Below, piece after piece: positions 36,100 to 44,745 of a stretch of DNA of 64,000 bases. Location of the stretch: contig NZ_FOBC01000014.1 in NCBI RefSeq assembly GCF_900109725.1, positions 1-64,000 of the forward strand, written 5' to 3'. The translations under genes and the position numbers were made by a program. This DNA comes from Halomonas daqiaonensis. Its GTDB lineage: Bacteria > Pseudomonadota > Gammaproteobacteria > Pseudomonadales > Halomonadaceae. Position 1 is the stretch's first letter; every line of letters starts with the position of its first letter. A model generated the notes under the pieces. It was given only the letters and a program-made list of their open reading frames with translations, made no database searches and was not told the origin of the DNA.

Positions 36100-36246
36100 C
36101 AGGCGACGACACGCAGCGTAATACAAGCGTTGGGAACCGGCGTTTGAAAGCGGCCGGCTCCCCCTTCCGACGACCCCCGGCATCCGCTATGGTGGTCGCG
36201 TCGTCACCCACAAGGTGACCCCACCAACAACACGGGAAAACACCCC

Positions 36247-37020
36247 ATGAAGCTACACAAGATCCTGAGTCTCGGCGTGTTCGGCGCCGCCCTGGTCGCC
36301 GGCAGCTCCCATGCCGAGGTCCGCGACATCCGCATCGGCGTCGACGTGCCCTACGAGCCCATGGAATACCGCACCCCCGAGGGTGAGCTGACCGGGTTCG
36401 ACATCGATCTGGGCAACGCCCTGTGCGCCGAGATCGGTATCCAGTGCGAGTGGGTCGTGCAGGGCTGGGACGGCATCATCCCCGGCCTGCAGGCGCGCAA
36501 GTACGACGCCATCATGTCCTCGATGACCATCAACGAGCAGCGTCGCGAGCAGGTGCTGTTCTCCGATCCCTACATCACCCCGCCCTCGGCCTGGTTCGCC
36601 CCCGAGGACGTCGAGATCGGCACTCCCTCCGAGGAGAACCTCGAGGGCATGACCCTCGGCGTGCAGCGCGGCACCCTGCAGGACAACTACGTGACCGACA
36701 TGTACGGCGACGTGGCCGACGTCAACCGCTACGCCACCGCTGACGACATGGTGCTGGACATGGATTCGGGCCGCCTGGACGCGGTGTTCCTCGACTTCCC
36801 GATCGGCAAGTCTACCCTGCTCGAGAGCGAGGCCGGTGACTACAAGCTGGTCGGCGAGAAGATCACCGAGCCCAAGGAGTACTTCGGCGAGGGCTTCGGC
36901 ATCGCCTTCCGCCAGCGCGACCAGAAACTGGCCGAGGCCTTCAACGAGGCCCTGGCGACGCTGCAGGACAATGGCACCTACGACGAGATCTTCGAGAAAT
37001 ATTTCGGCAGCGATCAATAA
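36247..37020 (+). CDS. aotJ: Periplasmic lysine/arginine/ornithine-type binding protein (AotJ/HisJ type)
   Basis: 257 residues with a Sec signal peptide (MKLHKILSLGVFGAALVAGS, cleavage probably after SHA). The mature part has the type-2 periplasmic binding fold: IRIGVDVPYEPMEYRTPEGE, LTGFDIDLGNALCAEIGIQC, the WDGIIPGLQARKYDAIMSSM loop and GVQRGTLQDNYV. This matches LAO/HisJ/AotJ proteins. A 147-bp gap separates it from aotM, with a GTCACC/GGTGAC hairpin near 36206, so it may also have its own mRNA stability element or promoter to give higher expression. A strong terminator follows. Confidence 0.9.
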   Translation: MKLHKILSLGVFGAALVAGSSHAEVRDIRIGVDVPYEPMEYRTPEGELTGFDIDLGNALCAEIGIQCEWVVQGWDGIIPGLQARKYDAIMSSMTINEQRREQVLFSDPYITPPSAWFAPEDVEIGTPSEENLEGMTLGVQRGTLQDNYVTDMYGDVADVNRYATADDMVLDMDSGRLDAVFLDFPIGKSTLLESEAGDYKLVGEKITEPKEYFGEGFGIAFRQRDQKLAEAFNEALATLQDNGTYDEIFEKYFGSDQ

Positions 37021-37040
37021 AGGCCGTCGAAGTACCGCCC

Positions 37041-37074
37041 GCAAACGCCCCGGCCAGCCGGGGCGTTTGCTCTT
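37041..37074 (+). terminator. Terminator of the aot operon
   Basis: GCAAACGCCCCGG (37041-37053) pairs perfectly with CCGGGGCGTTTGC (37058-37070) over 13 bp, followed by TCTT, 20 bases after the aotJ stop. Confidence 0.8.
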
Positions 37075-37147
37075 GACGGATCAGTGTCCGCGACGCTGAG
37101 CGCATCGACTCCCGTCAACCGTATGGGCGCTGCAGTCGAGGCGAGAG

Positions 37148-38038
37148 CTATGCCCACCATAGCCCGATGACCAGCAGTCCAAGCGTCGTCAGCAGGGTGG
37201 CCACATTGATACCCAGGACCCTGAGCAACGTCTCTCGCTCCTCCAGGGCGTCGGGCAGGTCCCGAATCACCCAGAAGGCAGCAGGTATCGCCAGCCAAGC
37301 GAGCCAGACTTCCGACGGCAAGGCTCCGCCCAGTTGACCCAGAGCGATCAAGGCATAGGCGCCCAGCAACAGCGCCATCACCAGCCGTGACGCCGGTTTC
37401 AGACCCAGCACGATGGGCAGGTGGCGGCGACCGTTGCGGCGATCGGCCTCGAGGTCTGGAAACTGGTTAAGCAACAGCAGTTCACTGACCAGCAACAATG
37501 AGACTCCCGCTATAATCACTGCGGTCACATCGACCTGCCCTCCCAGGGCCACCAGGGTACCCAGCACCATCACCGGACCGAAGCCCAACCCGGGCGCCAG
37601 CAGGCACAGCCAGGGCAAGCGGGTAATCCACCGCGTATAGGCCCCCACCAGGCCCACCCCACTCAGGCCGATAACCAGCATCGGCCAGCCCCGTAGCCAC
37701 AGGAAATAGGCACCGATCGCCACCACGCCCGCCAGCGCCCCCACCCCGGCCGCCAGCACGCCAGGGGCCGCGTGGGGCGTCTCTGGCAGGGCCCCGCTTC
37801 CCCCGGAGAAGGGCGTTCGATACGTCATCAGATCGAGGCCCGAGCGGAAGTCCTCGTATTCATTGAGCAGATTGACGGCCGCATGCGCCAGCACCCCGCC
37901 AATCAGTACCAACACGACGTCAAGGACAGAGAGGGAGACCGGCTGGCGAGCCGCCAGCAGGATGCCCAGCAATACACAGAGCGGCGCCAACACCAGAAAG
38001 TTGGGACGAGCGGCTCTTGCTACGGTAACGGTCGACAT
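37148..38038 (-). CDS. UbiA-family prenyltransferase
   Basis: 296 residues and about eight or nine transmembrane segments. The two aspartate-rich motifs of UbiA-type prenyltransferases are present: NLLNEYEDFRSGLD near residue 56 and NQFPDLEADRRNGRRHLPIV near residue 190. The second motif and overall length resemble MenA (1,4-dihydroxy-2-naphthoate prenyltransferase) and related proteins more than UbiA itself, though this is only an impression. These enzymes attach a polyprenyl chain to an aromatic acceptor in quinone synthesis. It is divergent from the molybdoenzyme operon and shares its FNR-type promoter region, so a role in a quinone used for anaerobic electron transport is possible. Confidence 0.82.
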   Translation of the reverse strand: MSTVTVARAARPNFLVLAPLCVLLGILLAARQPVSLSVLDVVLVLIGGVLAHAAVNLLNEYEDFRSGLDLMTYRTPFSGGSGALPETPHAAPGVLAAGVGALAGVVAIGAYFLWLRGWPMLVIGLSGVGLVGAYTRWITRLPWLCLLAPGLGFGPVMVLGTLVALGGQVDVTAVIIAGVSLLLVSELLLLNQFPDLEADRRNGRRHLPIVLGLKPASRLVMALLLGAYALIALGQLGGALPSEVWLAWLAIPAAFWVIRDLPDALEERETLLRVLGINVATLLTTLGLLVIGLWWA

Positions 38039-38130
38039 GGCCTCTCCCCATGGGCACGGATGCAAGCCGGATAGGATATCGATATCTACTCTCCGAATGT
38101 TTCAGAAAGCAGTCAATCAATCCCGCTTTA

Positions 38131-38144
38131 TTGACATACATCAA
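38131..38144. promoter_or_regulatory. FNR/ANR-type binding site
   Basis: TTGACATACATCAA matches the FNR/ANR consensus TTGAT-N4-ATCAA with a single mismatch (C for T). It lies 93 bases before the prenyltransferase start and about 185 bases before the TatB-polyferredoxin start, in the divergent promoter region. This is the usual arrangement for genes switched on by low oxygen. Confidence 0.6.
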
Positions 38145-38288
38145 GCTGGTTCGAGTTCGAGCTGGCAGGCCACCTCCATCACTGCCTAGATAAGGATTAT
38201 CACCCTGTCGCCATCAACGACATGACCTACCCATACCCTGCCCGAAGAAGCATCGCGTGAGGGCTCAGCGCGGCCGAGGAGGCCAGAC

Positions 38289-38324
38289 ATGAAGCGTACT
38301 CTCCACCGTGGCAGACATGTTTGA
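38289..38324 (+). CDS. 11-codon mini-ORF overlapping the TatB-fusion start
   Basis: The only strong ribosome site here (GAGGAGG at about 38275-38281) is placed for an ATG at 38289 that reads MKRTLHRGRHV and stops at 38324. The TatB-fusion ATG at 38317 lies inside this mini-ORF and has no ribosome site of its own. The stop is five bases past that ATG, so termination-reinitiation could drive translation of the fusion gene. A real upstream extension lost by a frameshift is an alternative. Confidence 0.4.
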   Translation: MKRTLHRGRHV

Positions 38325-40200
38325 CATCAGCAGTTGGGAACTGGTGGTGGTTGGCCTTGTCGCCCTGGTGGTCACCGGCCCCGAACGCTTGCCACGGGTC
38401 GTCCGCACCCTGGGTCTGTGGACCGGCAAGATAAAGGCCGCTTGTGTTTCCTTGCACAAGGAGTTCGAACGCGAAGCTCTCGCCGGAAACATACAGGAAA
38501 TGCGACAGGAGCTGGAGCAGGTCAGCCATGACGTAGAGCGCAGCGTGCTCGACGTGGTCGATATCGATCGTGACTATCGACGCATCGACCCTGTCGGCAG
38601 AACCACCCCGACAGCCCACAAGCCAACACCCGATGCCCCTCGCCAGGACGGAGTCGCCATGAGACAGGCCCCCTTGAGCCACACGATCCTGACCCGAGTC
38701 GCTCCAGGCCAGGGAGCGGTAGACAAGGTCGTCTACCAGTCCGATGGCGTCGTAGCCCTCATCGGTGATCGGGGGCCGTCGTTACTGGCCATGGCGGAAA
38801 CCTTTTCCCAGGGCACGATCATCGCCATTGCCCCCGGTCTCGATGACGAGCAGACACCCGTCGGATGGACGGCTTTCGATGCAAGGGTGACCGGCATCGA
38901 AGGATGGCTGGGCGACTTCCGACTCGAATCGGTCATGACGGATTCGAACACACCCCGGCAGGTGACCGCCGACATCGTCATCGACCTCTCGAAGACGCCG
39001 ACGCTCGGGCAGCAGGTCAGTCCGCCGGGCTACCTGCAAGGCCGCAGCTCGCCCTCGCCATCGACCCTCGCTGCCGAGGCCCGGGAGCTGGTGGGGTCCT
39101 TCGAGAAACCCCGATACTTCCGGTATACCCCTGAAATCTGCGCGCACGAGATCGCCGGCCAGACGGGCTGCACGCGATGTCTCGACGTCTGTGCCGCCGA
39201 TGCCATCCGCTCCGAAGGTACCCTGATTCACGTCGAACCCCACCTCTGCCAGGGATGCAGTGCCTGCACGCTGGCTTGCCCGACCGGTGCCCTGAGCGTC
39301 GCCCAGCCTCGCCGTCTCGACCTGCTGGAGCGCATGCACACCCTCATCGATGCACTCGACACGCCTCCGTCGACACTCCACGTGATAGCCGAAGGCGCCC
39401 CCATCGACCCCGACGTCGGCACGTCCGTCGAGGTGTCTGCCACGCTTGAGGTTCCCGTGATCGCCAACTTCGGCGAGGAACTCTGGTTCGCGGCCCTGGC
39501 CCACGGCGTCCATCGCGTGGTGCTGTGGCCCGAGGCCGGAATGCCCGCCGACACCCGCCAACTACTCGACAGGCGCCTGGCCGATGTCGCCTGCATTACC
39601 GAGGCCATGGGCCTGGGACGAGGTGCCGTCACCTTCGGCGGCGACCGCCGGGACGACACGCCTGACACCGCCACTTTACGGCCCGGCTCCCGCGAGCCGC
39701 TTACCGTCTCCCGGGACTCACGCAAGCGTGAGCTGCTCAATGCCGCCCTACGGCGCTGGCAGGAAAGCCAGTTGCCCGGGAGTCACGAGACCTTCGAATT
39801 ACCGGCCGGATCGCCGATCGGAGGCATCTCGGTGGATCCCGAGACCTGTGTGATGTGCTCGGTATGTGCCCGTTCCTGCCCGACGGCCTCGATTCGCTAC
39901 GGCGAGAACACGCAGACCGCCAGGCTGGAACTTGCCGAGGCCAACTGCATCCAGTGTGGCCTCTGCGAGCGGCTCTGCCCGGAAGATGCCATCACCCTGC
40001 AACCTCGGCTGGTGTCCGCGGAACGACGCTATCGATGGCAGCCCCTCAATGAGGCGCCACTCGCCACCTGCGACGCCTGCGGCAGCCCGCACATGCCCGA
40101 GCCCCTGCTCGAATCGATGATCGGCAAGCTGGCGACGACCGGCGCCGCCGATATCGAACGACAATTTCGACGCTGCCCCGCCTGCCGTCATGGCCAGTGA
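38317..40200 (+). CDS. TatB-like domain fused to a polyferredoxin
   Basis: 627 residues from ATG 38317 (a GTG at 38308 is the alternative). The N-terminus MFDISSWELVVVGLVALVVT, the GPERLPRVVRT hinge and the amphipathic helix KEFEREALAGNIQEMRQELE are those of TatB. After a Pro/Thr-rich linker (about residues 90-113) comes a domain found in ferredoxins that accompany periplasmic molybdoenzymes. Four 4Fe-4S motifs follow: CTRCLDVC (with an upstream Cys), CQGCSACTLACP, CVMCSVCARSCP and CIQCGLCERLCP. Two CxxC pairs at the C-terminus (CDACG, CPACR) look zinc-ribbon-like. It heads the operon of a Tat-exported oxidoreductase. An internal ATG at 38659 preceded by GGAG could also produce the ferredoxin part alone. 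Confidence 0.85.
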   Translation: MFDISSWELVVVGLVALVVTGPERLPRVVRTLGLWTGKIKAACVSLHKEFEREALAGNIQEMRQELEQVSHDVERSVLDVVDIDRDYRRIDPVGRTTPTAHKPTPDAPRQDGVAMRQAPLSHTILTRVAPGQGAVDKVVYQSDGVVALIGDRGPSLLAMAETFSQGTIIAIAPGLDDEQTPVGWTAFDARVTGIEGWLGDFRLESVMTDSNTPRQVTADIVIDLSKTPTLGQQVSPPGYLQGRSSPSPSTLAAEARELVGSFEKPRYFRYTPEICAHEIAGQTGCTRCLDVCAADAIRSEGTLIHVEPHLCQGCSACTLACPTGALSVAQPRRLDLLERMHTLIDALDTPPSTLHVIAEGAPIDPDVGTSVEVSATLEVPVIANFGEELWFAALAHGVHRVVLWPEAGMPADTRQLLDRRLADVACITEAMGLGRGAVTFGGDRRDDTPDTATLRPGSREPLTVSRDSRKRELLNAALRRWQESQLPGSHETFELPAGSPIGGISVDPETCVMCSVCARSCPTASIRYGENTQTARLELAEANCIQCGLCERLCPEDAITLQPRLVSAERRYRWQPLNEAPLATCDACGSPHMPEPLLESMIGKLATTGAADIERQFRRCPACRHGQ

Positions 40201-40312
40201 CGACAGTCAGCGGGCAGCACCCTGACGACGACGAACACCGCGGGTCGTGTCGGATCGCTGGTTTAACAGCGCGATAGACAACATTTACAACAACGTCACA
40301 AAGGGGTCGAAC

Positions 40313-41272
40313 ATGGAAACGACACTGCTCTACCAGACACAGCCTGGCATCATCTGGGATTGGCGGGTCGCCTGGGACCTGTCCCTGGGGGGGCTAGGCG
40401 TCGGCGCCTTCCTGCTCGCCTTCTCCCTCTGGTGCCTGGCGGATCGTCGCTATCGACCCCTTGCCCAGACGGCGGCGGTGATCGCCCCGATCGCCGTCGC
40501 CATCGGCCTGACCCTGCTGTTCTCGAAGCTTGGCTACAAGTTCCATGTCTACCAGATGGGGCTCAATCTCGCCCCGACCTCCATCATGTGGTGGGGCGCC
40601 TTGATCCAGGGTGCCTTCGTTGCCCTGAGCGCCATCTTCGCCTTTCGCCTGCTGTTCCCCGACGTCTCGCTGCTCGCTTGGCTGAGTGCTCGTCTAGTGG
40701 GTTGGGTGGCGGTTCCCCTGGCGGTGCTCACCGGGCTCTATCACGGAGTACTGCTGGCCGTCATTTCCTCGCATCCGCTGTGGGCCACTGGCCAGATGGT
40801 CATGGCCTCCGTGCTGCTCTTCATGGTTACCGGGGTCGCTGGCACCCTGCTGGTCCACATGATTCGCACCGCCATCTTCGGCGCCCGCCTGGACGAGGGC
40901 CCCTTCAGGGACTACCGGCAAGGCCTGCGGCCTCTGTCCCTTATCATGCTGGTGTCGACGGCACTGCTGCTGGTGTCACTGCTGGCCTGGTGGATGGAAC
41001 TTCGCTTCGGCCCGGCCAGCGATCAGCAGGCCCTTGCCGACGCCCTGACGTCCTACGGCACCCTGATCGCCCTGGCCATCGTGTCACTGATCGTGGCACT
41101 GGCCCTGTGTGTCGCCAGCCTGCTGGCAGACCTGCGTGGCCGTTACTTCCCCGCTTTCGCCACCGCCCTCCTCTGTGTGCTGATGCTGGGAGGAGGCTTC
41201 GCTATCCGCTTCGCGGCGGTGCTGGGCGGACAGATGGGCTCATCGATCTCCACCCTGGCCACACTCTCTTGA
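40313..41272 (+). CDS. NrfD/PsrC-type membrane anchor subunit
   Basis: 319 residues from the ATG at 40313, after AAGGGG; eight or nine hydrophobic segments. The N-terminus WDWRVAWDLSLGGLGVGAFL and the conserved GLYHGVLLAVISSHPLWAT segment match the NrfD/PsrC/DmsC-like quinol-interacting subunits. It would anchor the enzyme in the membrane and exchange electrons with the quinone pool. In this operon it precedes the catalytic subunit (order C-A-B-D), unlike the A-B-C order of psr and phs. A hairpin (ATCGCTG/CAGCGCGAT) lies in the 112-bp gap before it. Confidence 0.87.
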   Translation: METTLLYQTQPGIIWDWRVAWDLSLGGLGVGAFLLAFSLWCLADRRYRPLAQTAAVIAPIAVAIGLTLLFSKLGYKFHVYQMGLNLAPTSIMWWGALIQGAFVALSAIFAFRLLFPDVSLLAWLSARLVGWVAVPLAVLTGLYHGVLLAVISSHPLWATGQMVMASVLLFMVTGVAGTLLVHMIRTAIFGARLDEGPFRDYRQGLRPLSLIMLVSTALLLVSLLAWWMELRFGPASDQQALADALTSYGTLIALAIVSLIVALALCVASLLADLRGRYFPAFATALLCVLMLGGGFAIRFAAVLGGQMGSSISTLATLS

Positions 41273-41310
41273 CCCCTATCCTGACACCCTGTCCTGAGGA
41301 GATTTGCACC

Positions 41311-43977
41311 ATGACGGACCAGATCCCGACCTCCAAGAACGACGACGGCTGGCAGATCTCCCGCCGAGGCTTCCTTCAGGGCAGCGCCGGCACCGTTGCC
41401 GCCGCCACCGCAGGCCCTGCGCTAAACTTCTTCACTGCGGCCAGTGCACAGGCACAGCAGCCCGCGGAGGCCGCGGGGAAATGGATGGCTTCCACCTGCC
41501 AGGGCTGCACGAGCTGGTGCCCGGTGCAGGTCAAGGTGGTCGACGGCCGCGCCGTTCATCTTCGCGGCAACCCCCTTGCCAAGGCCAATCACGGCAAGAT
41601 CTGCCCACGTCCGCACCTGGCCCTGCAACAGGTCTATGATCCCGACCGGGTGCGTCAGCCGATGAAGCGCACCAATCCCGAAAAGGGGCGCGGCAAGGAC
41701 CCGGGCTTCGTGCCGATCTCCTGGGACGAGGCGATGGACATGCTCGCCGACAGGATCATGGAACTGCGCAATGACGGGGAGCCCGAGAAGTTCGCGCTCT
41801 TCCGCGGGCGCTATACCTACCTGCGCGACATCCTCTATTCCGCCGTGCCCAAGATCATCGGCAGTCCGAACAATATCAGCCACTCGGCCATCTGCGCCGA
41901 GGCCGAGAAGTTCGGGCCCTACTATGTGGAAGGCCTGTGGGACTATCGGGACTACGACCTGGAACACACCCGCTATGTTCTCTGCTGGGGGGCCGATCCG
42001 GTGAGTTCCAACCGGCAGGTACCGCACGCCATCAATTTCTGGGGCAACATGCGCGACAACGCCACCGTGGCCGTCGTCGACCCGAGGCTATCCGCTACCG
42101 CCGCGAAGGCCGACGAATGGTTGCCGGTGATCCCCGGGGAGGACGGCGCCCTGGCGGTGGCCATGGCCCACGTCATTCTTGCCGAAGGGGCCTGGAACAA
42201 GACCTTCGTCGGGGATTTCGTCGATGGCGAAAATCGCTTCGTACCGGGGCAGACAGTCGACGAGCCCCAACCTTCGGTTGCCGCTGAGGGAGCAGAGAGA
42301 ACAGAGGGAATAGTAGCGGGAGACGCACCGACCTCCCGCACCTCGGCCTCTGTGTTCAACGAGATTCATACCCATGGCGTGGTCCAGTGGTGGAATCTCG
42401 AGCTGAAGGACCGGACCCCGGAGTGGGCAGCAGAACGTACCGGCATCCCCGCGGAACAGATCCGGCGTGTCGCACTGGGGTTCGCCGCGGCGGGGTCGCG
42501 AGCCATCAGCTGGCTATCCCCGGGCGCCTCCATGCAGGCCCGTGGCGGCTATTCGGCAATGGCCACCCATGCCCTCAACGGCCTGGTGGGTTCCATCGAT
42601 GCCAAGGGCGGCGTAGTAGCCAAGGTCAAGGATCCCACCGGCAGCGTACCGGACATGGCCCCCTACCAGGACGAGCTGGCGGCGAGCCACAGCAAGTACG
42701 ACAAGATCGACCAGCGCGGCACCCTGGCCTTCCCCTCGCTCAACGGCGGCAAGAGCGGGGGTGGCGTGGTGACCAATGCCGCCGCCGACGGCATGCTCGC
42801 CAAGAGCCCCAACGAGATCAAGGTAGCCATCGCCTACTGGTCGAACTTCGGTTTCTCGACGTCGGGGTCCTATCGCTGGGAACAGGCGTTATCCGAGCTT
42901 CCCTTCTTCGTGCACCTCACGACTAACGCCTCGGAAATGTCGATGTTCGCGGACCTGGTCCTGCCGGCCGCCCATCAGCTGTTCGAGAAGTGGGGCTACA
43001 TCAAGGGCAAGCAGAACCTGCACAGCTATGTCTCGTTGAACCAGCGGGTGATCGACCCGCTCTGGGACGTGAAGCAGGACGAGACGGAAGTACCCTTCAT
43101 GCTGGCGGAGAAACTGGCCGAACGCGGCTTCGATAATCTCTACCGCTACTACACGGAAGGCTTTGCGGACCCGGAAACCGGTGCAGCGCCTACCAACGGC
43201 GAGGAATTTACCGAATACGCCCTGAAGATGCTGACGCGGGGTTGCTGGGACAGCACCCATGAGGACTACGGCAAGTATGGTGACCGACTCGAGGGCTGGG
43301 AAGACTTCAAGGAGAAGGGGGTTTGGAATTCCCATCGCTACGAGTACGGCAAGCGTGTCGACAATTTCGCCACCCAGACAGGCAAGGTCGAGTTCTACAG
43401 CGAAACGCTCAAGACCGCCCTACGGGGACACGCCGAACGTCATGACACCACCGTGGACGGAGTTCTCGAGGCAACCAACTACGTCGGTCGCGGCGAGCTC
43501 GCTTTCGTCCCCCACTTCGAACCCGCCCTTCGCCATGGTGACGAGGTCGAGTATCCCTTCGTCTTCTTCGAACACCGCTCTCGCCTGAACCGCGAAGGGC
43601 GCTCGGCCAACTGTACCTGGTACCAGGCCCACAAGAACGTCGACCCGGGTGACGAGAACTGGAGCGACGTGCTCAAGATGAACCCCATTGATGCCGATGC
43701 CCTGGGCCTTGATGACGGCGACATGGTCAGGATCACCTCGACGACGGGGACCATAACGGCACAGCTGAAGCGCTGGGAAGGCCTCAGGCCGGGCACGGTG
43801 GCAAAGTGCTATGGCCAGGGCCACTGGGCCTACGGCCGCGTCGCCGCCGCCAATTTTGCCGAACATGTGCCGCTCGGCGGCAACAACAACGAAATCCTGT
43901 ACCCGGAGTTCGAGCGCCTCAGCGGTTCGACCGCCCGCCACGGCGGCCCATCACGCGTCAAGGTCGAGCGGGTCTAA
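41311..43977 (+). CDS. Tat-exported molybdopterin oxidoreductase, catalytic subunit (CISM family)
   Basis: 888 residues with a GAGGAG site. The Tat signal is SRRGFLQGSAGTVAAATA. The N-terminal 4Fe-4S cluster is bound by Cys63, Cys66, Cys70 (CQGCTSWC) and Cys98 (KICPRPH). Cys195 in ISHSAICAEAEKFG is the likely molybdenum ligand. The segment FRGRYTYLRDILYS (about residues 164-177) has the RGRY string I recall reported for arsenate reductase ArrA; PsrA/PhsA-like members are the other close group, and no ars genes flank it. Substrate is therefore left open. Around residues 310-350 an Ala/Glu/Thr-rich insertion (VAAEGAERTEGIVAGDAP) departs from the surrounding composition. It is co-transcribed with membrane, Fe-S and chaperone genes. 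Confidence 0.88.
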   Translation: MTDQIPTSKNDDGWQISRRGFLQGSAGTVAAATAGPALNFFTAASAQAQQPAEAAGKWMASTCQGCTSWCPVQVKVVDGRAVHLRGNPLAKANHGKICPRPHLALQQVYDPDRVRQPMKRTNPEKGRGKDPGFVPISWDEAMDMLADRIMELRNDGEPEKFALFRGRYTYLRDILYSAVPKIIGSPNNISHSAICAEAEKFGPYYVEGLWDYRDYDLEHTRYVLCWGADPVSSNRQVPHAINFWGNMRDNATVAVVDPRLSATAAKADEWLPVIPGEDGALAVAMAHVILAEGAWNKTFVGDFVDGENRFVPGQTVDEPQPSVAAEGAERTEGIVAGDAPTSRTSASVFNEIHTHGVVQWWNLELKDRTPEWAAERTGIPAEQIRRVALGFAAAGSRAISWLSPGASMQARGGYSAMATHALNGLVGSIDAKGGVVAKVKDPTGSVPDMAPYQDELAASHSKYDKIDQRGTLAFPSLNGGKSGGGVVTNAAADGMLAKSPNEIKVAIAYWSNFGFSTSGSYRWEQALSELPFFVHLTTNASEMSMFADLVLPAAHQLFEKWGYIKGKQNLHSYVSLNQRVIDPLWDVKQDETEVPFMLAEKLAERGFDNLYRYYTEGFADPETGAAPTNGEEFTEYALKMLTRGCWDSTHEDYGKYGDRLEGWEDFKEKGVWNSHRYEYGKRVDNFATQTGKVEFYSETLKTALRGHAERHDTTVDGVLEATNYVGRGELAFVPHFEPALRHGDEVEYPFVFFEHRSRLNREGRSANCTWYQAHKNVDPGDENWSDVLKMNPIDADALGLDDGDMVRITSTTGTITAQLKRWEGLRPGTVAKCYGQGHWAYGRVAAANFAEHVPLGGNNNEILYPEFERLSGSTARHGGPSRVKVERV

Positions 43978-44000
43978 TCCCTGGCAATGGAGACTAGGAC

Positions 44001-44702
44001 ATGAGCGACAAGCGTTATGCCATGGTGATCGACCTGCACCGCTGCGTTGGCTGTGCGGCCTGCGACATCGCCTGCAAGAGCGAGAACAATGTGCCGGTGG
44101 AGTTCCACTGGTCGAACCATATCATCGAGACCTCGGGCACCTTCCCGGATACCCGCTACAACTACATCCCGACACTCTGCAACCATTGCGAAAACGCCCC
44201 CTGTGTCACCAACTGCCCGACCACGGCGATGTACAAGAACGCGGACGGGCTGACCCTGCATGACACCGACAAGTGCATCGGCTGCCGGCTCTGCCAGCTG
44301 TCCTGTCCCTACGGCGTCATCTGGTTCAACAAGGAGGATCCCCACCAGAATTTCATGCGGGACAGCGAGCCGGCCATTCCGGGAGGAACCTCGACCGGCA
44401 GGGAAGTCGCCCAGGCGACCGATGCACCGATCCCCTACTACAACCCGGCGCGAGCCACTACTTACCAGGGGATTCGTGATCGCGGCATGGTCGAGAAATG
44501 CACCTTCTGTGACCATCGTCTCGCGGTGGGTGAAGATCCCGCCTGCGTCGTCGCCTGCCCGGCGGATGCCCGCATCTTCGGTGATCTGAACGACATGGAG
44601 AGCCCGCCCAGCAAGGCACTCGCCGAACATGCCCCAAGGGTGCTCCAGCGGGACCAGGGCACCAAGCCACACGTCTTCTATGTCCGTAACTTCAATGAAT
44701 GA
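44001..44702 (+). CDS. Four-cluster Fe-S electron transfer subunit (PsrB/DmsB/NrfC type)
   Basis: 233 residues. Four Cys motifs give four 4Fe-4S clusters: CVGCAACDIACKSEN, CNHCENAPCVTNCPTTAM, CIGCRLCQLSCPYGVI and CTFCDHRL with CVVACPADA. The order and spacing are those of the B subunits of DMSO-reductase-family enzymes. There is no signal peptide, so it is exported with the Tat-bearing catalytic subunit. It transfers electrons between the NrfD-like anchor and the molybdenum subunit. It starts 23 bases after the catalytic gene. Confidence 0.92.
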   Translation: MSDKRYAMVIDLHRCVGCAACDIACKSENNVPVEFHWSNHIIETSGTFPDTRYNYIPTLCNHCENAPCVTNCPTTAMYKNADGLTLHDTDKCIGCRLCQLSCPYGVIWFNKEDPHQNFMRDSEPAIPGGTSTGREVAQATDAPIPYYNPARATTYQGIRDRGMVEKCTFCDHRLAVGEDPACVVACPADARIFGDLNDMESPPSKALAEHAPRVLQRDQGTKPHVFYVRNFNE

Positions 44703-44745
44703 CGTCGCTGGCCATGGTGTCTCGGGCACGAGGGGAAAAACACGG

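Noticed and set aside
42270..42330. Possible insertion boundary or transposon scar in the molybdoenzyme gene
   Set aside because: No terminal repeats or target duplications were seen; a simple expanded loop is enough to explain it.
41311..43977. Naming the molybdoenzyme an arsenate reductase because of RGRY
   Set aside because: A short motif recalled from memory is not enough, and no arsenic-resistance genes flank the operon.
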